From NCBI RefSeq assembly GCF_016406305.1, contig NZ_CP066369.1:3180501-3244500 (forward strand): a DNA stretch of 64,000 nt, written 5' to 3'. The notes under the pieces are model-generated. The model worked only from the letters and a program-made list of their open reading frames with translations. It ran no database searches and had not been told where the DNA came from. Numbering within the stretch: position 1 is the first letter of the stretch; the number at the start of each line of letters is the position of its first letter. Position numbers and translations under genes: made by a program. Shown here one piece after another: positions 9,146 to 18,971 of the stretch. The stretch is from Shewanella putrefaciens (lineage in GTDB: Bacteria; Pseudomonadota; Gammaproteobacteria; Enterobacterales; Shewanellaceae).

Positions 9146-9829
9146 GTGGCAATAAAAATAGTGGTTATCGATGATGAGAACCAAATACGCCGTATGCTGC
9201 GAATAGCCCTCACCAGTGAAGGTTATGACGTTACCGAAGCAGAAAATGGTCAGCAAGGACTCGCGGCTGTCGCACGCCAGCAACCTGAATTAGTGATTTT
9301 GGATTTAGGCTTGCCAGATATGGAAGGCCATCAAGTGCTACAGGAGTTACGGGGATGGTCCGATGTTGCAGTGATTGTGTTGTCGGTTCGCAATCAAGAT
9401 AAGGAAAAAGTCGCAGCGCTGGATGCAGGTGCGCAGGATTATGTGACAAAGCCCTTTAGCGTGGAAGAGTTACTGGCAAGGGTGCGGGCGATTTTAAGGG
9501 ATCATATCAAATCTGAAAAATTACCCATTTTGGATGACGGTAAGCTGCAGATTGATTTAAGTCGCAGGCTGGTAAAAGTTGACAACCAAGTTGTCGAACT
9601 TACCCCCAAGGAATACGCGGTATTGTCTAAATTAGCGTCGTCACCTAACTGTGTTGTCACTCAGACTCAGTTACTGAAGGAAATTTGGGGCCCGGCTCAT
9701 ACAGAAGACACACATTATCTGAGAATTGTCGTCAGTCACTTAAGACAAAAACTAGGTGACTCCCCCAGCGAGCCCCAATATGTGCGGACTGAACCTGGAG
9801 TTGGCTATCGTTTATATCTCGAGCTATAA
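9146..9829 (+). CDS. kdpE: Response regulator KdpE (OmpR family)
   Basis: A 227-residue response regulator with a receiver domain (1-120) and an OmpR-type winged-helix DNA-binding domain (about 130-225). The acidic pocket VIDDE, the phospho-acceptor Asp53 in ILDLGLPD, and Lys102 in VTKPF are present. The wing region VGYRLYLEL closes the protein. The start codon is GTG. It is the partner of the adjacent kdpD and the presumed activator of kdpF-A-B-C through the TTTACG cluster near 1.1 kb. Confidence 0.95.
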   Translation: MAIKIVVIDDENQIRRMLRIALTSEGYDVTEAENGQQGLAAVARQQPELVILDLGLPDMEGHQVLQELRGWSDVAVIVLSVRNQDKEKVAALDAGAQDYVTKPFSVEELLARVRAILRDHIKSEKLPILDDGKLQIDLSRRLVKVDNQVVELTPKEYAVLSKLASSPNCVVTQTQLLKEIWGPAHTEDTHYLRIVVSHLRQKLGDSPSEPQYVRTEPGVGYRLYLEL

Positions 9830-9991
9830 AAAGCCATGAATACTAACCCCAATGGACTTATAATTATATTTCCTATAAATACATTAACTTAAGCAATCTA
9901 TACTGCCCGTTTATTATAGATTTTTTAATACACTTCCGCCCAAAGCACGCCAACTTAAGGACCTGCACTCTTTCCTTTAATTGACCTATGC

Positions 9992-11221
9992 TTAACGCTT
10001 TTTACCGCCGAGGGCGCGTTTTTTGGCGCGCTGTTTTTGGGCGGCTTTACTGTTGCGTCTCGGCTCGGGGGCCATTTTATTAAAATCGGGCTCAAAGCCT
10101 GGATACCATTGCTGGGGCAGGCGCTTATCAAGCACCGCCTCGACTTCTTCAAGCAACAAGGCATCTTCTTGACTAAATAGGGTAATGGCCAGACCTGCAT
10201 TACCCGCTCGACCTGTGCGACCGATACGATGAATATAATCTTCGGCAATAAAAGGCAGTTCAAAGTTGATGACATATTGTAATTCAACAATATCCAGCCC
10301 CCTTGCCGCCACGTCGGTCGCCACTAGCACTTGGATTTTGCCCTGTTTAAAATCCTGTAGTACTTTTTCCCGCGCCCCCTGAGACAAATCGCCGTGGAAT
10401 GCTTGGGTGGCAATATCAAGTTTATTGAGTTGCAAGGCGAGTTTATCAACACCCTGTTTAGTGCGGCTAAAAATAAGCACTTGATGCCAATTTTGACTGC
10501 GAATTAAATGACTTACGAATTCAGTTTTACGGTCGCTATCTATAGCATAAACCCGCTGTTCCACCTGCGCGGCCGTGGTATTGCGTTTCGCCACTTCAAT
10601 CCATTTAGGCTCACGCAGCAAATTTTTACTCAAAGAGAAAATGGCATCGTCTAAGGTGGCTGAAAATAATAGGGTTTGTCGCTCCGCTGGCACTTGTTTG
10701 AGTACCGCCTTAATTTCATCCATAAAGCCCATATCGAGCATGCGGTCGGCTTCATCAAACACCAACACATTCAATTGGTTAAGATTGAGTGCGCCTTGAC
10801 GTAGATGGTCGAGCAAACGCCCTGGAGTCGCAATCAGCACATCGATTCCCGCCTTAAACACCTCGACCTGAGCATCAATACTCACGCCACCATAGGCGAT
10901 CCCAATACGGATATCGGTACCTTTCGCATATTTAACAAAGCTTTGCTGAACTTGAACCGCAAGCTCCCGCGTAGGAACCAACACTAAGGCACGTATATAC
11001 CTTGGAGCGTCCTTCGCTAAAGGGGCCGCCATCAGTCCATGCAAAATCGGTAAGGCAAAAGCGGCCGTCTTTCCCGTCCCCGTTTGTGCACCCGCCATCA
11101 GATCTTGTTTTGCCAAAATCACAGGAATAGCCTCAACTTGGATAGGTGTCGGTTGCTGATAGCCGAGTTCGGCTAAGGTGTTCACTAATTGGGAATGCAA
11201 AGAAAGGGAGCTGAAAGACAT
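9992..11221 (-). CDS. DEAD-box RNA helicase, RhlE type
   Basis: A 409-residue ATP-dependent RNA helicase acting on structured RNA in ribosome assembly or RNA decay. Motifs in order: Q motif GYQQPTPIQ (20-28), motif I AQTGTGKT (45-52), PTRELA, TPGRL, motif II DEAD (156-159), SAT (187-189), the second RecA lobe with ARGLDI and motif VI HRIGRTGRAG. A short basic C-terminal tail rich in Lys/Arg follows, as in RhlE-group proteins. It stands alone. Shewanella genomes carry several RhlE-like paralogues, so the exact gene name is left open. Confidence 0.9.
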   Translation of the reverse strand: MSFSSLSLHSQLVNTLAELGYQQPTPIQVEAIPVILAKQDLMAGAQTGTGKTAAFALPILHGLMAAPLAKDAPRYIRALVLVPTRELAVQVQQSFVKYAKGTDIRIGIAYGGVSIDAQVEVFKAGIDVLIATPGRLLDHLRQGALNLNQLNVLVFDEADRMLDMGFMDEIKAVLKQVPAERQTLLFSATLDDAIFSLSKNLLREPKWIEVAKRNTTAAQVEQRVYAIDSDRKTEFVSHLIRSQNWHQVLIFSRTKQGVDKLALQLNKLDIATQAFHGDLSQGAREKVLQDFKQGKIQVLVATDVAARGLDIVELQYVINFELPFIAEDYIHRIGRTGRAGNAGLAITLFSQEDALLLEEVEAVLDKRLPQQWYPGFEPDFNKMAPEPRRNSKAAQKQRAKKRALGGKKR

Positions 11222-11309
11222 TGGAAATCACCACAAATCATAATGGGCCAATGTTAACAGACTGGCCAAGGTGCGACTAGCCGCAAGGTCGAGCCGCATA
11301 GCATAGCAA

Positions 11310-13952
11310 TCACTCAGGACTGGCGATAAATGCCTCTAGTGCACTCGGTAACTGGGGCCGACTAAAGAGATAGCCCTGGGCTTGATCGCACAGATTTTGT
11401 CTTAGAAAATCCGCCTGCTCTTCGGTTTCAACCCCTTCGGCAATAATCTCTAATTTTAGGGCGTGGCCAAGGGCAATCACGGCCTTAGCAATGGCAGTAT
11501 TATTGGTATCGAAGGGAAGATCACGCACAAAGGATTGATCGATTTTAAGCTTATGGATCGGTAACTTATTCAGATAATTCAGTGATGAATAGCCTGTACC
11601 AAAATCATCCACTGACAATTCAATGCCCAGCTCCCCAAGCCGTTTTAAATCTCGGATAGCCAGATCAGGATTTTGCATCATCACGCTTTCAGTGACTTCT
11701 AATTCTAAGTGTTTAGCAGGCAAGCCTGTTTTCTCTAATACCCGTTTTACATCTTCAACAAAAGTGCTGCGTTGTAATTGCTGGCCCGCGACGTTCACGG
11801 CGATGCGCCCAAAATGCCGGCCTTCGGCCAGCCAAGTAACACCTTGGCGGCAGGCCGTTTCGAGCACCCACAGGCCGATATCGTGAATAAGGCCAACCTT
11901 TTCGGCTACGGGAATAAACACCGCCGGTGATATTTGCCCTAATTGCGGATCATTCCAGCGCAGCAGCGCCTCAAACCCCACGGTTTTACGGGTTGATAAA
12001 TCCAGTTTTGGCTGGTACATCAAATACAAAGCGTCCTGGGCAATGGCACCATAGAGGGCGTTCTGTAGCTTTAAATGCTCGAGGGATTGTTTAGTCAAAG
12101 ATTCAGTGTAGAAGGCAAAATCATTGCGACCCTCATTCTTTGCCCGATACATGGCCGCATCCGCATTGCGCAATAGAGTGTCCGCATCGGTTCCATCATT
12201 CGGGTAGAGTGAAACGCCCATACTCGCGGTCAACCTTAAGTGATCACCTGTGCTCACCACAAAAGGTTGCTCAAAAACCTGGCGCAATTGATTGATGGCA
12301 TGGGTGGCATCCTCATCATTTTGAATGCCAGAGATCAATGCGACAAACTCATCACCGCCAATACGCGATAGCACATCCTGATCACGCACTTTGCTACGCA
12401 GTCGCTTCGCTAACTCCACCAGCATCTCGTCACCTATGCTATGGCCAAAACTGTCGTTAATGTGCTTAAACAAGTCGACATCAATAATCACAGTCGCAAG
12501 TTGTGCATTCAGGCGCTTAGCGTGCCTCACCTCTTGTTTTAACTGCATCATTAACTTCATTCGATTCGGCAAATGCGTCAAGGGATCGAAATAGGCTAAA
12601 TGGGCAAGCTGGGCTTCACTCTGCTTTTGTGCAGAAATATCTGAAAACACCGCCACAAAATAACGAATATCACCCACATCGTCGTAGATAGTGCTGATAG
12701 TGATATTTTGCGGGAAGATAGTGCCATTCTTACGGCGATTCCAGATCTCGCCGCTCCACTTACCAGTCTCTAACAGGGCATTCCACATGGCATCGAAAAA
12801 CGCTTTATCATGGCGATCAGAATTGAACAGCCGTGGGTTTTGCCCAAGCAATTCCTCACGGGAGTAACCCGTTATTTCGTAAAAGGCACCATTCACATCG
12901 GTGATATTGCCGTGTCTATCGGTCACAACGACACCTTCTACCGAGTTTTTAAACACATTCGTTGCGAGTGTAAGTTGCTCTTCTACTTCCTTATGTTTAG
13001 AGATATTGCGCGTCATGCCAATCACGCCCGCTAACTGACCCTCTGCGGTGAAGGCGGGCATTTTTAGGGTTTCTAACCAGAGGTGTTTTGCCTGCTCACC
13101 ACCATCTAAACATTCGGCAACGATAATAGGTGTGCCAGTTTCAATGGCCAGCCTGTCACCATCGAGGAAAATATCGGCAATATCTTTACCGAATAATTCA
13201 ACATCTGTTTTGCCCACAATGTCACTGCGCGGCATTTCCCAGGCTTTTTCCACACTCAGATTACAGATAGTGTAAACCCCATCAATATTCTTGACCCAAA
13301 TATGCTCCTCAAAGCTATCGATAAAGGTTTGTAAATCGAGCACTTGTAACTTGCTTTGCTCGCCGCGGGCCAATGCTTCATCGGCCCTATGTTGACGTAG
13401 GATTTCCGTTAAACTGAGCTGAATACTGTTGACGTTAAGCTGGGCAAGTTGCAGTGACTTATCCGTTAAATGATGGGGTGCACTATGGTACAAACACAGG
13501 GCGCCAAAACTGGCCCCCGATGGCCATAGGATCGGCAAGCAAATCAGGCTACCTAAACGGCAATAGGGTTGCCAAAACGGATCCAATGAAGTGTCTGTCA
13601 CTAAGGGCCTAGCCACTAACTGCGGCGAGAGCTGGGTTTTGGCATTGGAGACCATAACTTGATGACTATGGAAAACACTCGGTTGATCGACAGGCTGAGT
13701 GTGGGAGATATCCGTGGCTTTACTATGTGGGGTGGCGGTTTGTTGGAGCTTAAAACCATGGTGGGCATTAAGTTGAGCGAGTATCGATGCAATATCCTCA
13801 TCCGCGGCGGCTATCGATTGTAACAATAGGCTCAATTGACCCGAGTCATTACGGGCGAAGATAAGCCCATGGCATGCAGACATCTCTGCGACTAAGTTTA
13901 AGTCACCTAACCAACTGTCTTGCTGTGGTTGTGGAATAATCACATCAATCAT
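11310..13952 (-). CDS. GAF/PAS/GGDEF/EAL cyclic-di-GMP signalling protein
   Basis: A large cytoplasmic protein that can make and break cyclic di-GMP. Order: an N-terminal GAF-like domain, two PAS domains (one starting DLQTFIDSFEEHIWVKNIDG, one around VFKNSVEGVVVTDRHGNITDVN) with a PAC-type segment, a GGDEF domain with intact RIGGDEF (about 530-536), and an EAL domain with intact EALLRW (about 661) and DDFGTGYSSL. Both active sites look complete. No membrane segments are seen. The start is uncertain: ATG at 13952 gives 880 residues and matches the beginning of recognisable protein, while an in-frame GTG at 14078 would add 42 residues of unclear character. Neither has a good ribosome-binding site. 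Confidence 0.88.
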   Translation of the reverse strand: MIDVIIPQPQQDSWLGDLNLVAEMSACHGLIFARNDSGQLSLLLQSIAAADEDIASILAQLNAHHGFKLQQTATPHSKATDISHTQPVDQPSVFHSHQVMVSNAKTQLSPQLVARPLVTDTSLDPFWQPYCRLGSLICLPILWPSGASFGALCLYHSAPHHLTDKSLQLAQLNVNSIQLSLTEILRQHRADEALARGEQSKLQVLDLQTFIDSFEEHIWVKNIDGVYTICNLSVEKAWEMPRSDIVGKTDVELFGKDIADIFLDGDRLAIETGTPIIVAECLDGGEQAKHLWLETLKMPAFTAEGQLAGVIGMTRNISKHKEVEEQLTLATNVFKNSVEGVVVTDRHGNITDVNGAFYEITGYSREELLGQNPRLFNSDRHDKAFFDAMWNALLETGKWSGEIWNRRKNGTIFPQNITISTIYDDVGDIRYFVAVFSDISAQKQSEAQLAHLAYFDPLTHLPNRMKLMMQLKQEVRHAKRLNAQLATVIIDVDLFKHINDSFGHSIGDEMLVELAKRLRSKVRDQDVLSRIGGDEFVALISGIQNDEDATHAINQLRQVFEQPFVVSTGDHLRLTASMGVSLYPNDGTDADTLLRNADAAMYRAKNEGRNDFAFYTESLTKQSLEHLKLQNALYGAIAQDALYLMYQPKLDLSTRKTVGFEALLRWNDPQLGQISPAVFIPVAEKVGLIHDIGLWVLETACRQGVTWLAEGRHFGRIAVNVAGQQLQRSTFVEDVKRVLEKTGLPAKHLELEVTESVMMQNPDLAIRDLKRLGELGIELSVDDFGTGYSSLNYLNKLPIHKLKIDQSFVRDLPFDTNNTAIAKAVIALGHALKLEIIAEGVETEEQADFLRQNLCDQAQGYLFSRPQLPSALEAFIASPE

Positions 13953-14296
13953 ATAGTTGCCAATCAACGCCTTGTTACTGCTTAATGTTGACTTACTCTG
14001 AACTCTCAAAGCGCCCTTATACACAGACACAGAAAATGAATACCAGTCACCAGATCTTAGGTTCTTGTCAGTGCACACCCTTTGCTAAAAATACCAAGCG
14101 TGGCACTGCATCATATCAGCAATTATCAGTATAGAGGCCAAACCATCGTTATTTCCTAATACATAAATAATTTATAAAACAAAAACACAGCGATACGCCA
14201 CCATAAGATTAGGGGAAATAACCTACTTTTAATTGACAACGATGTTATCTTATTGTCTACAATGGAAATATTAAGGCTGAAATTTCAAGGATATTT

Positions 14297-16732
14297 ATGC
14301 CCACTGACCACTCTTCTCATACTAAGCCGAATCAAGCCATTCAATTAACCAGCCAGCAACTGTATCGCAAATGTGAGCTACAAGAATTAGATCCCCACTG
14401 CCAATCGACCGCCGAACTGACCCCACTCGATGATATCGTCGGCCAAGAACGCGCCCAGCAGGCGGTAGAATTTGCCATGGGTATAAAAGAAAAAGGTTAT
14501 AACATTTACGCCATAGGCCAGAATGGATTAGGAAAACGCACTATGATGCTGCGCTATCTTAATCGTCACGAGCCGAGCGAGCACAATCTGCATGATTGGT
14601 GCTATGTGGTCAACTTCGACGATACCCGCAGCCCTAAGGTCCTTAAACTGACGGCGGGAACTGGGCTCGAATTTAAAAAAGCCATCGAAAAGCTCATGCT
14701 CAAGTTAGTCAAAGCACTCCCCTTAGCCTTTGATAATGAAATGTATTATGCGCGAGCCGAAAAACTTAAAAGCCAACTTGCCCAAAAGCAAGAAACCGCA
14801 CTGACCGAATTAAGCGAGGAAGCCAAGCAAAAAGGGATCAGCCTTAGCTTAACCCTGCAGGGCGATTATCAAATGATCGCACTTAAGGGCGAAGACGAGC
14901 CCCACGATGAAGCCTCCTTCAATGCCCTGAGTGAGGCCGAACGTAGTCAATTTGAGAGCAATATCAACGGACTTGAAGTCAAACTGCGTGGCATTATCCG
15001 CCAAAATACCGAATGGGAAGAAGAGTTTAGCGACACTCAGCAGGAGCACGATGAGCAAGTCGCTAAGGATGTACTTATCCACTTTTTCAAGCCATTGAAG
15101 GACAAATACAAACATCAGCCCGAAGTGAGAGCCTTTTTAAATGGTATGCAGGCGGATATTTTAAGCAATTTAGATATCTTTTTAGAGGAGAGTGAAGAAC
15201 AACTCGCCCTCGCCTACGCCTCCCTCGAAAAGAAAATGCCCCGCCGTTACCAAGTGAATGTGTTGGTTTGCCAAGGCTCACAACAATTCCCCATCGTCGT
15301 TGAAGAAAGCCCGAGCTACCACAGTCTGTTCGGTTATGTGGAAAACGCGACCTTTAGGGGCACAGTGTTCACCGACTTCTCGCTGATCCGCTCCGGTAGT
15401 CTACATAAAGCGAATGGCGGCGTCTTATTGATGGATGCGGTGAAAGTGCTTGAACGCCCCTATGTTTGGGATGGGTTAAAACGAGCCCTACGTTCCCGCA
15501 AATTAGATTTAAGCTCACTCGAGCGTGAGGTCTCACTCTCGGGTACGATTTCCCTCGCGCCAGAGCCCATCCCCTTAGACGTTAAAATCATCCTGTTTGG
15601 CGATTACGAAACCTATCAACTATTGCAGCATTATGATCCTGATTTTAGTGAACTGTTCCGTGTCACCGCCGACTTTGAGGATGTGATGGACAGAACCCAT
15701 GCCTCTGAAGCCCACTATGCGCGTTTTATATCCAGCATAGTGCACGACAACAATATGCTGCACTGCGAGCGTAGCGCCATTGCGAGGATCATCGAATACA
15801 GTTCCCGCGAGGCGCAGGATCAGCAAAAACTCTCACTGCACTCCGCTAATATTGCGAATTTACTGCGCGAATCGAACTACTGCGCCAAGTCCGCTGGCAG
15901 CGATCACATTCTGCTGCCCCATGTAGAGCAAGCGCTTCGCAATCAAGAAAAAAGGGTCTCCCGCCTGCACGACAGCATAATGGAGAGCTTTATTAACGGC
16001 ACGACCTTGATCAACACCCATGATAAAGTCGTTGGCCAAATCAATGCCTTATCCGTTATTTCAACCTCTGACCATCAATTTGGTATGCCTAATCGCATCA
16101 CAGCGACCACCGCCTTGGGTAAAGGGGAAGTGCTAGATATTGAACATAGAGTCAAACTGGGCGGGCGGATCCATTCTAAGGGAGTGCTGATCTTAACCGC
16201 TTATTTAGCTTCGGTTTTAGGCAAAACGGCACAAATTCCCTTAACCACTTATCTCACCTTCGAGCAATCCTATAGCGGAGTTGATGGCGACAGCGCCTCT
16301 ATGGCCGAATGCTGCGCCATTATCTCAGCCATCAGCGAGCAACCTATTAGGCAAGATATTGCGATCACAGGCTCGATGAATCAGTTCGGAGAGGCGCAGC
16401 CCATTGGCGGCGTCAATGAGAAAATTGAGGGCTTTTTCGACGTCTGTAAAATAAAGGGCCGCTCATCGAGCCAAGGCGTGATCATCCCCGCCTCAAATGT
16501 TGCCAACCTTATGTTACGTAAAGATATTGTCGAAGCGGTTGAACAAGGAGAGTTCCATATTTGGGCCATCACCCATGTCACCCAAGCCATGGAGCTATTA
16601 CTTGGCAAGGCCGCTGATACGCGGATTGAGACAGAGGCTAAAAGCCAAGGGCAATATGCATCCGAGAGTATTTTCGGGATTGCCCAACAACAACTCAACG
16701 CCCTCAGAGCCCTCGCTAAAACCGATAAATAA
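14297..16732 (+). CDS. Lon-like ATP-dependent serine protease (COG1067 type)
   Basis: An 811-residue AAA+ protease with the Lon Ser/Lys dyad but without the Lon N-terminal substrate domain. The C-terminal protease has Ser666 in DGDSASMAE and Lys709 in GGVNEKIEG, the same 43-residue spacing as in E. coli Lon. The AAA module is atypical: the P-loop reads GQNGLGKR, with Arg where Ser/Thr is usual, and a charged, probably helical insertion (about 150-270) interrupts it. FGDYETYQLL and ELFRVTADFED are typical of the proteobacterial Lon-like group (E. coli YcbZ relatives). Substrates are unknown. A bidirectional terminator separates it from the convergent OYE gene. Confidence 0.88.
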   Translation: MPTDHSSHTKPNQAIQLTSQQLYRKCELQELDPHCQSTAELTPLDDIVGQERAQQAVEFAMGIKEKGYNIYAIGQNGLGKRTMMLRYLNRHEPSEHNLHDWCYVVNFDDTRSPKVLKLTAGTGLEFKKAIEKLMLKLVKALPLAFDNEMYYARAEKLKSQLAQKQETALTELSEEAKQKGISLSLTLQGDYQMIALKGEDEPHDEASFNALSEAERSQFESNINGLEVKLRGIIRQNTEWEEEFSDTQQEHDEQVAKDVLIHFFKPLKDKYKHQPEVRAFLNGMQADILSNLDIFLEESEEQLALAYASLEKKMPRRYQVNVLVCQGSQQFPIVVEESPSYHSLFGYVENATFRGTVFTDFSLIRSGSLHKANGGVLLMDAVKVLERPYVWDGLKRALRSRKLDLSSLEREVSLSGTISLAPEPIPLDVKIILFGDYETYQLLQHYDPDFSELFRVTADFEDVMDRTHASEAHYARFISSIVHDNNMLHCERSAIARIIEYSSREAQDQQKLSLHSANIANLLRESNYCAKSAGSDHILLPHVEQALRNQEKRVSRLHDSIMESFINGTTLINTHDKVVGQINALSVISTSDHQFGMPNRITATTALGKGEVLDIEHRVKLGGRIHSKGVLILTAYLASVLGKTAQIPLTTYLTFEQSYSGVDGDSASMAECCAIISAISEQPIRQDIAITGSMNQFGEAQPIGGVNEKIEGFFDVCKIKGRSSSQGVIIPASNVANLMLRKDIVEAVEQGEFHIWAITHVTQAMELLLGKAADTRIETEAKSQGQYASESIFGIAQQQLNALRALAKTDK

Positions 16733-16741
16733 GGCTGAAAA

Positions 16742-16774
16742 AAAGGGTTAGCACTTAGCTAACCCTTTGTTTTT
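16742..16774. terminator. Bidirectional terminator, Lon-like / OYE genes
   Basis: Stem AAAGGGTTAGC (16742-16752) pairs with GCTAACCCTTT (16758-16768) around a 5-base loop, followed by T's on the + strand and preceded by A's that give T's on the - strand. It sits between the convergent stops at 16732 and 16786. Confidence 0.85.
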
Positions 16775-16785
16775 AATTTTGATAA

Positions 16786-17841
16786 TTAAACTAATGTTGC
16801 CAGCATTTCATCGCTGTAGGGCACCAGTTCCTCACTCGCACGCACCCGAGCGACATAGTCTGGATTGGCAATAAAGGGGCGACCGATAGCAATCAAATCA
16901 AACTTATCTGCGGCTATCGCTTCACTCGCGCTCTGGGCACTATAACTGCCCACACCCACTAAGGTTTTGCCATAGTGTGCTCGCACATAACTGGAAGCGC
17001 GACCACCTAAATAATCAAACTCCATACTGTCATCAAAAATACCAATATGCACAAAGGCGATATCGCGTTTTTCCAGTTCAGGTAATAGATAGTCAAACAC
17101 AGCACGGTCGCGGCTATCGGTGGCCATATTAAAATAAGCGCCGGGAGACAGACGTAAACCGGTTCTATCTTTACCAATTTGAGCGATAACAGCATCAACG
17201 ACTTCGAGGGCAAAGCGCGCCATATTAGCTGGCGTACCGCCGTATTCATCGGTGCGACGGTTACTGTCGTGATGTAGGAAAGCGTCGATCAAATAGCCGT
17301 TTGCGCCATGGATTTCAACCCCATCGAAGCCCGCTTCCATCGCATTTTCAGCCGCCTTGGCATAATCGCGCACCAGCCCCTGAATATCCTCCAGGGTTGC
17401 TGGTTTTGGTGTGACATAGGTCAGTTCACGCATTCTGGGGACTGATCCTTCAATCTTCTGCGCCGATGGGGCGAGCACATCGCCACCACCAAAAAAGTGT
17501 GGATGCGCTACGCGCCCCGTATGCCATAACTGCACAAAAATTTTTCCACCTTTGGCATGCACCGCATCGGTTACCTTACGCCAGCCAGCAATTTGGGCCT
17601 GAGTAAAAATACCTGGAGTATTAGGGTAACCTTGGCCATCGGGGCGAATAATCGTCGCCTCTGTAATGATCAACCCCGCCTCGGCACGGCGCGCATAATA
17701 GGCAACCATATCTTCGGTCGGCACCAGTTCGGCATCCGCCATACAACGGGTTAAGGGCGCCATCAAAATACGGTTATTTAAGGTAATAGCATCATTAAGT
17801 TTATAGCTTTCAAATAGATTTGATGTGGCGTGCGTGGTCAT
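16786..17841 (-). CDS. Old Yellow Enzyme family alkene reductase
   Basis: A 351-residue FMN-dependent NAD(P)H oxidoreductase of the OYE/NemA family, reducing activated C=C bonds such as N-ethylmaleimide. The active site is complete: His178 and Asn181 in EIHGANGYL bind the substrate carbonyl and Tyr183 is the proton donor. The barrel start NRILMAPLTR and the QLWHTGR segment are also typical, as is the SNRRTDEYGG block. It is divergent from a TetR regulator, with three shared operator-like palindromes between them, the nemR-nemA type of arrangement for electrophile-inducible reductases. It resembles one of the Shewanella yellow enzymes (SYE group); which one cannot be fixed here. Confidence 0.93.
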   Translation of the reverse strand: MTTHATSNLFESYKLNDAITLNNRILMAPLTRCMADAELVPTEDMVAYYARRAEAGLIITEATIIRPDGQGYPNTPGIFTQAQIAGWRKVTDAVHAKGGKIFVQLWHTGRVAHPHFFGGGDVLAPSAQKIEGSVPRMRELTYVTPKPATLEDIQGLVRDYAKAAENAMEAGFDGVEIHGANGYLIDAFLHHDSNRRTDEYGGTPANMARFALEVVDAVIAQIGKDRTGLRLSPGAYFNMATDSRDRAVFDYLLPELEKRDIAFVHIGIFDDSMEFDYLGGRASSYVRAHYGKTLVGVGSYSAQSASEAIAADKFDLIAIGRPFIANPDYVARVRASEELVPYSDEMLATLV

Positions 17842-17857
17842 AATATCGGTCCCAATC

Positions 17858-17923
17858 TTGAATGTGCGTTCAAGATAATATTATTTGAATGAACATTCAA
17901 GTTCATTTTGAATGTATGTTCAA
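17858..17923. promoter_or_regulatory. Triple TetR-type operator between OYE gene and regulator
   Basis: Three 16-bp palindrome-like sites: TTGAATGTGCGTTCAA (17858-17873), TTGAATGAACATTCAA (17885-17900, perfect) and TTGAATGTATGTTCAA (17908-17923). All fit TTGAATG-N2/3-TTCAA, with start-to-start spacings of 27 and 23 bp. They lie in the 131-bp divergent promoter region and are most simply the binding sites of the adjacent TetR protein. Confidence 0.8.
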
Positions 17924-17972
17924 AATTAGGTAGAATGAGGTTAAATTTTTCTAGACGAGTCAAATACAGTCG

Positions 17973-18554
17973 ATGCGCAATGCAGAGTTCAACCGAGAAC
18001 AAGTTCTTCGCGGTGCTATGACCGCCTTCATGCACAAGGGTTACACTAAAACCAGCATGCAAGATCTCACCCAAGCCACGGGATTACACCCCGGCTCGAT
18101 CTACTGCGCCTTCACCAATAAACGCGGGCTATTAATTGCAGCAATCGAACAATACCAACTCGATAGAAACACGCAGTTCAGCCTCCTCTTTACTGATAGT
18201 GCAAATGTCCTCGCAAACCTAAAGCGCTACTTAGATAATCTGGTCGTCGAATGCTTAAGTTGCGACAGCGCACAAGCTTGCTTGCTCACTAAAGCATTGA
18301 ACGAAATTGCAGAGCAAGATGATGAAATACAAAAAATTATCAATAATAATTTACAGATATGGCAGGATGCACTGACGCAACAATTTGACTTGGCCGCCAC
18401 CCAGGGGTTACTCGAAGGGGAACGCAATAGTACCCAAAGGGCTCAATACTTAATGATGGGAATATACGGCCTGAGAACCTTCGCCCATACCCATCCACAG
18501 GCGCAAATTTTACAGCAATTAGCGGATAAGCTCTTTATCGAAGTCTGTCGATAA
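17973..18554 (+). CDS. TetR family transcriptional regulator
   Basis: A 193-residue TetR-type repressor. The N-terminal helix-turn-helix domain occupies about 8-58 (VLRGAMTAFMHKGYTKTSMQDLTQATGLHPGSIYCAFTNK), with the rest forming a helical ligand-binding and dimerisation domain. It contains several Cys residues (around 46, 89, 93 and 99), including a C-X3-C pair in VECLSCDSAQAC, which could sense electrophiles as NemR does; that is inference. It is transcribed away from the OYE gene and probably represses both through the triple operator. Confidence 0.88.
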   Translation: MRNAEFNREQVLRGAMTAFMHKGYTKTSMQDLTQATGLHPGSIYCAFTNKRGLLIAAIEQYQLDRNTQFSLLFTDSANVLANLKRYLDNLVVECLSCDSAQACLLTKALNEIAEQDDEIQKIINNNLQIWQDALTQQFDLAATQGLLEGERNSTQRAQYLMMGIYGLRTFAHTHPQAQILQQLADKLFIEVCR

Positions 18555-18679
18555 CACCTGCGAATAATAACAAGTGCGAAGCTAAGCTGCAGTGCAATAG
18601 ATTTAACAGGTGAACGGCTTTAGTTTGGGAAGAGAGCGGCGCTTTAGACACCATATGCACCACTGACACTAAAGTTAAA

Positions 18680-18706
18680 GGGACGGTAAATCATCTTTAC
18701 CGTCCC
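18680..18706 (-). terminator. Hairpin downstream of the TIGR02922 gene
   Basis: A perfect 11-bp stem GGGACGGTAAA / TTTACCGTCCC (18680-18690, 18696-18706) with a 5-base loop lies 40 bases past the stop of the - strand gene. On that strand it is followed by TTTAACTTTA, so it may terminate it, though the U-tract is interrupted. Confidence 0.6.
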
Positions 18707-18746
18707 CCAATATCTGTACAGTTTCCGCCCCGACCGCTAAGTGCTC

Positions 18747-18971
18747 TTAACCTATATTCGCCTGGGCAAAGACTCGTTCTCCTAAGGAGTTCAAAATCTT
18801 ACACTCACCTTCTAGGACAGCTATGATGGATTTTCCCTTACGGAAACTGGCTGGGATCATCACACGGCCAGAGTCGCTAACAGACAAACCATCTAGCACA
18901 GCATTGTGCATAATTAGCCCTACTGGTGCATCATAATACAAAACGGTTACAATCGCTTGTTGTGCTTGCAT
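18747..18971 (-). CDS. Small protein of the TIGR02922 family
   Basis: A 74-residue cytoplasmic protein. It matches my memory of TIGR02922, small proteins found in Colwellia, Shewanella and relatives. It contains TVLYYDAPVGL, SDSGRVMIPASFRKGKSIIAVLEGECKILNSLGERV, and looks like a compact beta-rich fold. Function is unknown. It stands alone, with a hairpin after its stop and a 670-base gene-free region before it. No motif suggests an enzyme. The AT-hook-free, signal-free sequence argues for a soluble protein. Confidence 0.7.
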   Translation of the reverse strand: MQAQQAIVTVLYYDAPVGLIMHNAVLDGLSVSDSGRVMIPASFRKGKSIIAVLEGECKILNSLGERVFAQANIG

